From: CAZASK01 sp964487845
GTDB taxonomy: Bacteria; Chlamydiota; Chlamydiia; Chlamydiales; FEN-1388
Direction: 5' to 3'
DNA length: 64,000 nt
Assembly (NCBI GenBank): GCA_964487845.1
Contig: CAZASK010000003.1
Span: forward strand, 1-64,000
Shown here: positions 34,445 through 42,957 of the stretch, one piece after another
Layout: every line of letters starts with the position of its first letter
How positions within the stretch are numbered: the first letter of the stretch is position 1
The notes under the pieces: generated by a model
Told to the model about the DNA's origin: nothing
What the model saw: the letters and a program-made list of their open reading frames with translations, nothing else
Database searches by the model: none
Program-made: the position numbers and the translations under genes

Positions 34445-35593
34445 ATGACGCAACCAGGAAAATTTGACCCCTCCTTTGTGGATCCTACAGATAAAGTAGC
34501 CCAGACGACAGATTCAACAGAAACCACGAAAAAGCCTGTAGCCACAACCCCTGATGGGGCAAAGAAAAAATTTAGAGAGGTCCTCGAACGCAAGATTGAA
34601 CAACTTGATACAGGGACGGATACATCTTCACAAGTTGCTCAGACGACAAATCAAGCACAGTCAAGCTCACTATTCGAACTTGCATCCTCTTCAAAAGGGA
34701 CGGATACATCTTCACAAGTTGCTCAGACGACAAATCAAGCACAGTCAAGCTCACTGTTCAAACTTGCATCCTCTTCAAAAACGAAAGATAGAGCACAACC
34801 CGTAAGCGACACGACTGTCACAGAAGATGATGAAATGGAAGAGCATATCGATGAATTTCAGACGATTGCCACCTCTGACACATCTCAAACAGATGCCCCC
34901 GCTGATGACTTTCAAAACATCGCAACCACCACTACAACAGATGATACAGTCGTAGATATAATTGACCCCGGGCTTCTTACACAAGATGTCAAAGGAAAGA
35001 CCGTAGATGCAAGAGTTGAGCATGCTCAGAACCTAAAAGAGAAGTATCCTCTTATCCCAGAAGCTCACGCGTTCTATCAAGTTGTCAAAAAAGAAGAGGC
35101 TCTGCCTCCTATGACCATGATGCAGCAAGCAACTGTACAACCGATTGTAGTAAATGCAGCCTATGTAGCACCTGACGTCTCATCTCAGGCTGCTCGTCAA
35201 GCAAGAGAAGCGACGATCGCTCTTGTGGAAAAATTGGTGTCGAACCTTGTGGTGCTCACTCAAACAGGAAGAACAGATATGCACATTACGCTTCAGCATC
35301 CTCCTGTCTTTTCTGGAGCTACCCTTGTCATCACTGAATTTACAAGTGCAAAAAATGAATTCAACCTCTCCTTTTATGGACTGAGCCCAGAGGCTCGCTC
35401 TCTCGTTGCAGGTGTGCAACAACAAGAGACGTTGAGAACCTCTCTTATTGAGCGAGGATATACGCTCCATATGATCACGATTGAATCTAAAGATGCACCT
35501 CAGATCATCACCGTACAAGAAGAAGAAATGGATACTTCACACGAAGAGCATCAAGAGACCTCACAGGGAATGGATCAAGGTACACTGACATAA
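34445..35593 (+). CDS. cdsP: T3SS needle-length/substrate-switch protein CdsP (SctP, FliK-like)
   Basis: 382 residues. N-terminal two thirds are Thr/Ser/Gln-rich and disordered, with a perfect-length 28-codon tandem duplication (34613-34780). The C-terminal ~110 residues (MHITLQHPPVFSGATLVITE ... FNLSFYGLSPEAR ... LIERGYTLHMITI) fit the FliK/YscP C-terminal domain that switches substrate class. In this family N-terminal length helps set needle length, so the duplication could alter it. A terminator follows at 35622. Confidence 0.8.
   Translation: MTQPGKFDPSFVDPTDKVAQTTDSTETTKKPVATTPDGAKKKFREVLERKIEQLDTGTDTSSQVAQTTNQAQSSSLFELASSSKGTDTSSQVAQTTNQAQSSSLFKLASSSKTKDRAQPVSDTTVTEDDEMEEHIDEFQTIATSDTSQTDAPADDFQNIATTTTTDDTVVDIIDPGLLTQDVKGKTVDARVEHAQNLKEKYPLIPEAHAFYQVVKKEEALPPMTMMQQATVQPIVVNAAYVAPDVSSQAARQAREATIALVEKLVSNLVVLTQTGRTDMHITLQHPPVFSGATLVITEFTSAKNEFNLSFYGLSPEARSLVAGVQQQETLRTSLIERGYTLHMITIESKDAPQIITVQEEEMDTSHEEHQETSQGMDQGTLT
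34613..34780 (+). repeat. 84-bp tandem duplication inside cdsP
   Basis: Units 34613-34696 and 34697-34780 differ at only two bases, one of which changes Glu to Lys (FELASSS against FKLASSS). Each unit is 28 codons (GTDTSSQVAQTTNQAQSSSL plus eight more residues). Near-identity at silent positions shows a recent event. Confidence 0.95.
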
Positions 35594-35621
35594 GCACACT
35601 CACCTCGTCTCATCTGCACGA

Positions 35622-35655
35622 AAAACCTAGGCTGAACAGCAGCCTAGGTTTTTTT
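35622..35655 (+). terminator. Intrinsic terminator after cdsP
   Basis: AAACCTAGGCT (35623-35633) pairs with AGCCTAGGTTT (35641-35651) over a 7-nt loop and runs straight into TTTTTTTG. Textbook stem plus T-tract. It divides the T3SS block into cdsD-cdsP and cdsQ-cdsC units, so a further promoter must lie in 35656-35710. Confidence 0.85.
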
Positions 35656-35719
35656 GTTTTAAATTCTTGCGCTATTATGGTATATCTTGAGAACAGGTAG
35701 ACTGCTGAAAGGAGATATC

Positions 35720-37009
35720 GTGGCACAAGAAACAAAGCAAGGTGACGTAAAGCAACTCGACTGGTCAAGACTGCGATCTATTTCTCGCTCTCTTTTTGAG
35801 CTCGATAGTGTGCCGCTTCTCAGCCACACACTTGAATTTCCATGGGAAAAATGTTCTGCAGAAATCAGCAAAGTGTTAGGAATTTCCCTCTTAATGCAGC
35901 CAGGAGAGCTTCTTTGGAAAGAAGAAGGGCAAGTCATAGGCGATATAAAAGCACCTTGTCGCCTGTCTACAATACACATCCAAAATATAGATCCTCACTG
36001 CTATCTCTGCATCAACGAACAAGATGTTCTTGCAATCATGAGCTCACTGCTTGCCACTGACTGTACAACACAGACACTCCCTGACGGGTTTTTGGATGCC
36101 TTTTATCAATTTTTAATCGCCCAATGCAGCTTGATCATCAACGAAACTGAATATGGAAAGAAAATCCCCTTTAAGATCATGGATGCAGGTCAACCACTTC
36201 AAGGACCCGCCTTATGTCAGGATATATGGGTAACGGCATCTGAAAGAAAATTTTTGATACGTCTTGTGATGCCAAAAAATTTCCAAGAAGCATTTGCCGC
36301 ATTTTCACTTCAATCTTTCCCATGTAGTAGAGCTCTTCAATTTGACCAGATTCCGATCGTTCTACGCGCAGAAGCTGGAAGAAGCTATATGTCCTTCAAA
36401 CAATGGCAAGCTGTACAGCCAGGTGACTTTCTTCAAATCGATCAGCTGCTGTATGAGCCTGGAGCAGATAAGGCAAAATGTGTGCTTTCATTCAATGGCA
36501 CCCCACTCTTTCGCTGCATGGTCAAAGATGATGGCTTCAAAATACTTGAAATCCCTTCACATAATGAGGTGTATGAACCTATGGCAGATCAATTAAAAAC
36601 TGGGCAGCAGCATGGCGCCCCACATCATGATGATGAAGAAAGCACATTCTCAGAAAGTGAATTTTCAGAAATCAATGAGTCAACCGAGCATGAAATAGAC
36701 GAAGAAGCAGAAATCGCTCCACCTGTTGCTCCTAAACAAAAACCAATAAAACAGCCAGCTGCTCAAACAGTTGAAAACAGCTCTCTTACCGACATTCCTG
36801 TAACCGTGGTCATTGAGCTTGCCCATATTGAAATGAGCGTGCAAAAAGTAGTAGAGCTGCAGCCAGGGAATATGATCAATATTGGGACACTTCCTCAAAA
36901 TACCGTGCACCTCAGCATTAACAACAGAGTGGTAGGACGGGGAGAGTTGATTACTTTAGGTGATGCCTTGGGAGTGCGCATTTTGCAAATGGGACCAGAC
37001 GCCTCCTAA
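35720..37009 (+). CDS. cdsQ: T3SS cytoplasmic ring (sorting platform) protein CdsQ (SctQ)
   Basis: 429 residues from a GTG start at 35720, chosen because AAAGGAG ends five bases before it; an upstream TTG at 35687 has no site. The N-terminal part is the SctQ-specific region; residues ~225-290 form a first SpoA-like barrel (YMSFKQWQAVQPGDFLQIDQ), an acidic linker follows (EESTFSESEFSEINESTEHE), and the C-terminal ~75 residues are a clear SpoA domain (IPVTVVIELAHIEMSVQKVV ... PQNTVHLSINNRVVGRGELI). Somewhat longer than in Chlamydia because of the acidic linker. Confidence 0.88.
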   Translation: MAQETKQGDVKQLDWSRLRSISRSLFELDSVPLLSHTLEFPWEKCSAEISKVLGISLLMQPGELLWKEEGQVIGDIKAPCRLSTIHIQNIDPHCYLCINEQDVLAIMSSLLATDCTTQTLPDGFLDAFYQFLIAQCSLIINETEYGKKIPFKIMDAGQPLQGPALCQDIWVTASERKFLIRLVMPKNFQEAFAAFSLQSFPCSRALQFDQIPIVLRAEAGRSYMSFKQWQAVQPGDFLQIDQLLYEPGADKAKCVLSFNGTPLFRCMVKDDGFKILEIPSHNEVYEPMADQLKTGQQHGAPHHDDEESTFSESEFSEINESTEHEIDEEAEIAPPVAPKQKPIKQPAAQTVENSSLTDIPVTVVIELAHIEMSVQKVVELQPGNMINIGTLPQNTVHLSINNRVVGRGELITLGDALGVRILQMGPDAS

Positions 37010-37026
37010 GCAGCTGCTAAAAAATT

Positions 37027-38643
37027 ATGGAAGAACATCCTTCTACAGACAACCTCAGCGATAATGTACCTATCTTGCCACAACCGCTTCCGCAAGAGCC
37101 TCTCCCGCCACTGCCGCAAAAAATCGGGCGATATCATATCGAGGGTCTCTATGAACGTGGTGGGATGAGCCTTCTCTATATAGGCATACACCCGAAAACG
37201 AAAGAATCTGTCATCGTCAAGGTGCTATCGCCCAAATACCTTTCAAACAAAGAGGTAGTGGGCCGCTTTTTAAATGAAGCCAGGATCATCTCACTTGCCG
37301 ATCATCCGAATATTGTAAAACTGTATGACTATGGAGAGTGGGAAGGTGGCCTCTATATTGCCATGGAATTCATCCGCGGCATCTGTTTAAGAAAAATCCT
37401 TGCCAACCAGCCCTTTTCTTTAAGAAGAGCCCTCGAGGTTATCCTGCAGACATCTTACGCCCTCTGTCATCTCCATACACATGGAGTCATCCATGGTGAT
37501 TTAAAGCCAGAAAACATCTTGATTACTGAGCAGGGGACTGTAAAGGTGATTGATTTTGGGATCGCACGAATATTGTCCGAGCAAATCAACCTTACTGAAA
37601 ATGCTGGCAGGCTTATGGGAACACCAATCTACATGAGCCCTGAACAGAGAGCAAATCCGCAATTGATTAGTTTTCAATCAGACATCTACTCTCTTGGCAT
37701 TTTGGCCTATGAGCTCGTTCTCGGCAAGATCACGCATGGAAGAGTCATTCTCTCTCTTGCTCCAAAAGGAATACAACCTATCTTACACAAAGCGCTGCAG
37801 TCAGCAGCTGATGATCGCTATCAAGATATTGTAGATTTCATCGCAGACCTCTCGCATTACATATCTTCTGGACAAGTGCATAAAGACAGACAGGGAACTG
37901 ATTACTTTTTCGAGCTTTTCGAAAGTCTAGAAAACGTTCAGAATCGACTGCTTCCGGATATTCCACCCGAGTGGCCTTCTATCACGATAGGCATCTCTCG
38001 TATGATTGGTGTTGGATTATGCGGACTCTACTATGATTTTTTTGATCTTCCTGCGAATAAAAAACTTTTTTTCACAGCAAAATGCCCTGGCAGAAGTGGT
38101 GAAGGCATCCTTCAGCTCGCGATGATACGAGCGCAAGTGCGGATTTTACAAGAGGAGTTATACAAAAATACTGCTCATCATTTTATTACAATTCTGGAAA
38201 ATCATATCAAACAAGATCTGCTCGCTGCCCAGTATCAATTCAGCTTTACCCTATTTGATCCCAATAGCCATAGATGCACACTGTATACAAAAGGATTTGG
38301 GCTCTATTATCATTTTCAAAAAAAAACAAGCTCGATACAGATGCCTCATTGGCAACCAATGGCACACACTCCAGACTACATGCAAGCAGATATATCGTTC
38401 GACTCATCTGATAGACTTTTATTTGTCGGCCTTGCCACCTCTTCTTCATCCAAACATGATCAAGAAATCATAGATCAGCATATTCACAACTGCTTTCGGG
38501 AAACACTCGATTTTTCTGCTCAAAAAGAAACTGATCTTATTTTACGCAAGTGGCGCATGAAAGAACTTGTCGCAAACAGTGATGATCCTCAGTTATTTAC
38601 CACCTTTGTATGCTCTCCTTTGCAAAAAAGTTTGCAAGAATGA
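37027..38643 (+). CDS. pkn5: Ser/Thr protein kinase (Pkn5-like) with C-terminal PP2C/SpoIIE-like region
   Basis: 538 residues. Kinase domain at ~35-290: VIVKVL (Lys65), catalytic loop VIHGDLKPENILI (HGD in place of HRD; Asp158, Asn163 kept), IDFG at 175-178, MSPEQRANP as APE-like motif. After ~320 the protein changes: FFTAKCPGRSGEGILQLAMI and DRLLFVGLA resemble SpoIIE/PP2C phosphatase motifs (GDVSGHG.., GDRLLL.TDG), but the metal-binding acidic residues seem to be lost. Place between cdsQ and cdsC equals Chlamydia Pkn5 (CT673). The FHA domain of CdsD is a likely reader of its product. Phosphatase similarity is tentative. Confidence 0.82.
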   Translation: MEEHPSTDNLSDNVPILPQPLPQEPLPPLPQKIGRYHIEGLYERGGMSLLYIGIHPKTKESVIVKVLSPKYLSNKEVVGRFLNEARIISLADHPNIVKLYDYGEWEGGLYIAMEFIRGICLRKILANQPFSLRRALEVILQTSYALCHLHTHGVIHGDLKPENILITEQGTVKVIDFGIARILSEQINLTENAGRLMGTPIYMSPEQRANPQLISFQSDIYSLGILAYELVLGKITHGRVILSLAPKGIQPILHKALQSAADDRYQDIVDFIADLSHYISSGQVHKDRQGTDYFFELFESLENVQNRLLPDIPPEWPSITIGISRMIGVGLCGLYYDFFDLPANKKLFFTAKCPGRSGEGILQLAMIRAQVRILQEELYKNTAHHFITILENHIKQDLLAAQYQFSFTLFDPNSHRCTLYTKGFGLYYHFQKKTSSIQMPHWQPMAHTPDYMQADISFDSSDRLLFVGLATSSSSKHDQEIIDQHIHNCFRETLDFSAQKETDLILRKWRMKELVANSDDPQLFTTFVCSPLQKSLQE

Positions 38644-38701
38644 TTTTGCAATTAATTAGCGGCTATGAAATAACAGAGCCGTATATCAATCTCAACGTGC
38701 G

Positions 38702-41161
38702 ATGAAAATGATGAGCTTTTTTTTACATACTTTTCCCTTTTTGTCTCGCTGTATCATACGCTCAAAACGACATGTCACAACTTGTTGTGCACTATTCTCC
38801 ACGCTCACCTCGACTGTATGCGTGTATGGAGCAACCCCTTTATATACCCATTCTCAATTTGCTGAAGGCAGTGATTCGCAGCAAGAAGCTGAAAAAAGAG
38901 AGCTCAACTATCAGCTCATTGCTGAGGGAGAGCAGATTGAAGAAGCTGCACTCAAGCAAGAAAAGAAAATCACAGGACCTGTGATTAACTTTAACAATGT
39001 AAGCATTGTCGAGTTTTTACGCTTTGTGAGTAGGCTCACAGGAAAAAATTTCATTTTCGATCCTGAAGAGCTCCAATTCCCAGTAACTATCATTTCGGAA
39101 ACTCCTGCGTCACTTGAAGATGTGATGGCTGCTCTTTTACAAAACTTGCGCATCCACGATTTCGAACTTTTAGAACAAGGCGCAAGCTTTCTCATTCACC
39201 GCAATAAATCCATCAAAAGCCCTACAGACCTTTATAGAGAAGGTGGCGACATTGCTCAAGAGCCTCAGTTGGCAACGCGAGTATTCCTCGTCAAATATGC
39301 TGATATTGCACGAGCTGGCAGCATTATTAAAACAATGACATCTCCTGATGCTATTGTCGAGGTCATTGAAGAGACAAAGCGCGTTGTTGTAACGGATTTT
39401 GCAACAAACATAAAGAAAATTGCGGAGCTGATTGCAAGTTTTGACTCGCCTAGTAGTGGCATCGAAATTGGTCAATATGTCATTCAAAACAGCACTCCAG
39501 CATCTATCATTTCAATTGCAGAACAGATTATGGAGCCTATTGTTGGGACTCAGCCATTCAATCTTGTTCCACATATTGCCTCTAATAGCGTCTTCATTAT
39601 TTCGACTCCTTTCTTTGTTGAAAAAGCGCTCAGTGTCATACAGTCAATTGATACAAACGAAAGTGTATCTCGCGTGTTTGCATTTGACGGCTTAAAATTT
39701 GATTCTAAGCAAGCTCAAAAAACAGCAGAAGACCTGAAGAGAAAGCAGCTTTTGGAAGACACAAAAGCAGGATTTACAGACGAGGAAATCAATCAATTAA
39801 CAGATGATGACGTCAAAAAAATCTTATCAGAAAAGGGCTATACACTCGACCAAGTGCTTAAAATGAATGAAGAGCACATCAGGCGAGTTCTTCGTGAAGC
39901 TCCTGGTGAACAGGCACAAGCAATTCGCACAGAGCTACGAAAAAAGAAACTATTTGAGAGTAATCTTCCGATTGGACGTGTTGAATCAACCAAGTTTTTG
40001 ATTCATAAATTGCAGTATCGTAAGAGTATGGAAGTCGCTAAGGCACTGCGTGCGATAGCAGCCAGCTTAAGTAATGGCCTCGGGCTAAAAGAACAAAATA
40101 GCCCTCAGTCGGAGCTTGTTGTCACGCTCAATAGCGTATCCACCATCGAAGAAAATAATTCCCTTGTCTTTAGTGGTACATCATCCACACTTTCAAAAGT
40201 AAAAGATCTTATCGGCCAGGTAGATATTCCTGTACGCCAGGTGTTTATTGAAGTACTTGTCCTAGACACTACTATCAAAAACTCGCTTAACTTCGGTATT
40301 GAATGGGGCGGAAAATTCCAGAGACATAATGTTGCTGGTGAACTAGGCTTAACTACTACGAATAGCGTACTTCGCACAGCATTGAATGGTGTCACAGGCC
40401 CGACAACACCAACGTCGATGAATCCTATGCCCCTTTCGAATGGCTTTTCTGCAGGATCTATAGGCCGAAAAATCAAATTTAATGGAACGGGATTTATCTC
40501 TATTGGCGCTTTGATCAACGCTCTGCGCTCTGATACCGATACGAATGTCATCATGAACCCACGCATTACGACTGAACATAATGTGCCAGCCGAGATCTTC
40601 GTTGGAGAAAAAATAGGAATCAAAGGGCAATCGATTTCCAATAACAATGCCGATATCATTACGACCAACTTCGAGACCAGAGATACAGGTATAACGCTCA
40701 GAGTTACCCCTCTTATCAGCGCTCACCAAACAGTGACTCTCATTATTGATCAGCGGATTAGTAGTGCATCCGAGGATCAAGTGCAAGCACAAGGAGGCCA
40801 GAACGCCCCGCCTGCAACGATAACAGAGACACGAACATCTACACGAGTTCACCTACCATCTGGTTACTTTATCGTAATGAGCGGTATGATTCGTGAACAA
40901 AGAAAGGTTACAAAAGATCAGATCCCATGTCTTGGCGCTCTGCCACTTATTGGAAATCTATTTTCTAACAATGGGAACGTCAACGATACACGAAATCTGA
41001 TGCTTTTTATCAGACCACATATCATTGATACCGATCTTGATATCGAAGAGATCACACGCAAACAGCAAAAGATCTTTGAAGATAAGAGTCGTCCTTCAAG
41101 AACCTCTCGCACTGTGATGGATGATGTGCGCGATATCACAAACTTCTATCGCGATGAGTAG
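38702..41161 (+). CDS. cdsC: T3SS outer-membrane secretin CdsC (SctC)
   Basis: 819 residues. Outer-membrane ring with the export channel. Seen: basic/hydrophobic N-terminus (LFSTLTSTVCVYGATP) consistent with a signal sequence, the N0/N1 domains (INFNNVSIVEFLRFVSRLTG; VFLVKYADIARAGSIIKTM), N3-type repeats, and the C-terminal secretin domain (PVRQVFIEVLVLDTTIKNSL ... DTGITLRVTPLISAHQTVTL ... PLIGNLFSNNGNVNDTRNLM LF). An acidic insertion at ~345-405 (TDEEINQLTDDDVKKILSEK) splits the N domains, as in chlamydial homologues. The stop overlaps the next gene. Confidence 0.93.
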   Translation: MKMMSFFLHTFPFLSRCIIRSKRHVTTCCALFSTLTSTVCVYGATPLYTHSQFAEGSDSQQEAEKRELNYQLIAEGEQIEEAALKQEKKITGPVINFNNVSIVEFLRFVSRLTGKNFIFDPEELQFPVTIISETPASLEDVMAALLQNLRIHDFELLEQGASFLIHRNKSIKSPTDLYREGGDIAQEPQLATRVFLVKYADIARAGSIIKTMTSPDAIVEVIEETKRVVVTDFATNIKKIAELIASFDSPSSGIEIGQYVIQNSTPASIISIAEQIMEPIVGTQPFNLVPHIASNSVFIISTPFFVEKALSVIQSIDTNESVSRVFAFDGLKFDSKQAQKTAEDLKRKQLLEDTKAGFTDEEINQLTDDDVKKILSEKGYTLDQVLKMNEEHIRRVLREAPGEQAQAIRTELRKKKLFESNLPIGRVESTKFLIHKLQYRKSMEVAKALRAIAASLSNGLGLKEQNSPQSELVVTLNSVSTIEENNSLVFSGTSSTLSKVKDLIGQVDIPVRQVFIEVLVLDTTIKNSLNFGIEWGGKFQRHNVAGELGLTTTNSVLRTALNGVTGPTTPTSMNPMPLSNGFSAGSIGRKIKFNGTGFISIGALINALRSDTDTNVIMNPRITTEHNVPAEIFVGEKIGIKGQSISNNNADIITTNFETRDTGITLRVTPLISAHQTVTLIIDQRISSASEDQVQAQGGQNAPPATITETRTSTRVHLPSGYFIVMSGMIREQRKVTKDQIPCLGALPLIGNLFSNNGNVNDTRNLMLFIRPHIIDTDLDIEEITRKQQKIFEDKSRPSRTSRTVMDDVRDITNFYRDE

Positions 41162-42083
41162 TACTGTTCGAATCAAGTATTTGGTCATGTGCCTGATCGG
41201 CTTTTTGATTCAGGCTCCCTCTCAGGCAGCATTGATCGACAAGATCAGCTGCCCTATTACACCACGATTCATTGAAAGCCTCCCCACAGCTTGGACTTCT
41301 CGAGCTCTGCATGATGATGCTGACAAAGAGCTATTTTTTGGCACCTGCTTTGCCAAAGAACTTGATCTCTATAGAGCCATCACCGCTTTCAAACGATCCC
41401 GTTATCTGGCAGCAGGCACAGGAAGGCATCTCACCAAACTGCATGCAGAGTTTTCTCTTGCTCTTGCCTACTATTTAGCACAACGCTATCAACAGAGCAT
41501 CTCGTTATTTGAAGAAAGCTCATTGGATCAGCTGACACCTGAAAGTCCCTATTATAAAGCTCTTTTACTCATTTTGTTTGATAGCTACCTCCATCGACAG
41601 GAATATACCAAGGCACACAATGTCCTTGCTCTCGCTCAAACTGTATCGCCCCCTATTGGCCTTGCGCTCGAACAGTACCAGCATATTGTCTTGAATCAAT
41701 GCACAGATCAATCAAAAAGCTCTATTGAAACAAAATTGTATGCTGACTACGAGAAAATAAAAAAATCCCCTTTTCAAGCAGGCTTATTCAATGCCGTGAT
41801 CCCTGGCGCTGGCTATCTGTATGTAGGTCAGCTGCAGTCAGGGATCACCTCATTTCTCTTAAATGCTCTTTTTATCACAGCGAGTCGCACCTTCTTTACA
41901 AAAGGGCATACAGCAGCCGGTATCATCACTGCGGGCTTTGAGGCAGGCTGGTACTTTGGCGGCATACGAGGATCATACCTTGCCGCGAAAGAATATAATG
42001 AATATCACTATATAAAAAGTGCGAAGGAAACACTCAGTGAAAATAGACTTTTTCCAGTCCTTCTTCTTGATATTGGTTTTTAG
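41154..42083 (+). CDS. TPR-like exported/membrane protein
   Basis: 309 residues from ATG at 41154, which overlaps the cdsC stop (ATGAGTAG). N-terminal signal segment (YLVMCLIGFLIQAPSQA), a helical repeat part (~60-190; FGTCFAKELDLYRAITAFKR, FSLALAYYLAQRYQQSISLF), and a C-terminal hydrophobic part with two or three short membrane helices (AVIPGAGYLYVGQLQSGITS, FLLNALFITASRTFF, GIITAGFEAGWYFGGIRG). The pattern PGAGYLYVGQLQSG recalls small membrane proteins of the TM2/DUF5683 type. Role unknown; coupling to cdsC and to the YidD-like gene suggests an envelope function. Confidence 0.7.
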   Translation: MSSTVRIKYLVMCLIGFLIQAPSQAALIDKISCPITPRFIESLPTAWTSRALHDDADKELFFGTCFAKELDLYRAITAFKRSRYLAAGTGRHLTKLHAEFSLALAYYLAQRYQQSISLFEESSLDQLTPESPYYKALLLILFDSYLHRQEYTKAHNVLALAQTVSPPIGLALEQYQHIVLNQCTDQSKSSIETKLYADYEKIKKSPFQAGLFNAVIPGAGYLYVGQLQSGITSFLLNALFITASRTFFTKGHTAAGIITAGFEAGWYFGGIRGSYLAAKEYNEYHYIKSAKETLSENRLFPVLLLDIGF

Positions 42084-42417
42084 CGCCTCAGCCCTTGTTG
42101 CAGAAGATCCATGGGGTATGGACAGCGAACTTGCTTTTTCTAGCGTACCAGTGCAGGCAAAGAACTCATCATGGATAGCAGGCGCTGATGCAGTGATTCT
42201 CTTTCATCAGCAGGTGATCTCACCAGCTGATGGCCCTCGTAGCCACTTTATCCCAAGTAGTTCAACGTATGCTTTGCAAGCAATCCGCCGCTACGGCTTC
42301 TTTACTGGATTTTGCATGGGCTGCGATCGTCTTCTCAGAGAAAACAGCGATCCTTGGATTTATCCCCATATCACGACTCGCGATGGCGATATATTGAAGT
42401 GGAACCCAGTCCCATGA
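42037..42417 (+). CDS. Exported YidD-like protein lacking the conserved cysteines
   Basis: 126 residues. A signal peptide (MKIDFFQSFFLILVFSASAL, cleavage after VAE or nearby) leads to a mature part in which ISPADGPRSHFIPSSSTYAL followed by QAIRRYGFFTGFCMGCDRLL reproduces the YidD pattern ISPLLGPxCRFxPTCSxYALxA...G..KG....RLLRC. The YidD cysteines are replaced by Ser and the protein is exported, so it cannot do the normal YidD job in the cytoplasm. GTG at 42037 is chosen for the AAGGA eight bases upstream. It overlaps the preceding gene by 47 bp. Confidence 0.75.
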   Translation: MKIDFFQSFFLILVFSASALVAEDPWGMDSELAFSSVPVQAKNSSWIAGADAVILFHQQVISPADGPRSHFIPSSSTYALQAIRRYGFFTGFCMGCDRLLRENSDPWIYPHITTRDGDILKWNPVP

Positions 42418-42483
42418 TTTTTAACTATCTTTATTAAAAATTTACATTTATATACTACAATTTTTCTACTAAAAGGAGTTTTT

Positions 42484-42954
42484 ATGAAAAATAGAATTAT
42501 TTTATCTATATTGACTGCTATTTCTTTAACGAGTTGTGCACGTAATATCTCTTCAAACGTCTATTCTGCAAACCATGTAGGCGAAGCGTCAAAAACATAT
42601 GCTGGTACGATCATCAGCGCGCGCGCGATCACGGTGGAAGAACATGAGCGTCTTGAAGAAAACTCGCTTGGTATTGCAGCGGGCGGTATTGGTGGAGCTC
42701 TTGTAGGCTCTCAGATCGGCAAGGGTAAAGGGAATGCATTAGCAACTATTGGTGGCGCTCTTGCAGGTGCTACTGCTGGTGCTTTCGCTGAAAAAGCCTT
42801 AAAAACACAAAACGGCGTAGAATATGTAGTAGCTCTCGACAACGGCGACTCTATGAGCGTTGTTCAAGCTCCAGAACCAGCTTTTGCTGAAGGCCAGCGC
42901 GTATTTGTGATCGTCAGCCATAGTGGCAGATCACGTGTCGTTGCAGGTCGATAA
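42484..42954 (+). CDS. Glycine-zipper outer-membrane lipoprotein, SlyB/Pcp-like
   Basis: 156 residues. Lipobox ISLTSC at ~13-18, so the mature protein is a lipoprotein starting at Cys18. Glycine-zipper region at ~62-100 (GIAAGGIGGALVGSQIGKGK, GNALATIGGALAGATAGAFA), then a small beta domain (YVVALDNGDSMSVVQA, GQRVFVIVSHSGRSRVV). This is the layout of SlyB/Pcp-type envelope-stabilising lipoproteins. AAAAGGAG lies 6 bases before ATG. Convergent with sulP, ending 3 bp from it. Confidence 0.88.
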   Translation: MKNRIILSILTAISLTSCARNISSNVYSANHVGEASKTYAGTIISARAITVEEHERLEENSLGIAAGGIGGALVGSQIGKGKGNALATIGGALAGATAGAFAEKALKTQNGVEYVVALDNGDSMSVVQAPEPAFAEGQRVFVIVSHSGRSRVVAGR

Positions 42955-42957
42955 AGA

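Noticed and set aside
40105..40852. Long antisense frames opposite cdsC
   Set aside because: Strong secretin motifs in the sense frame; the antisense frames have no ribosome site and no recognisable motif.
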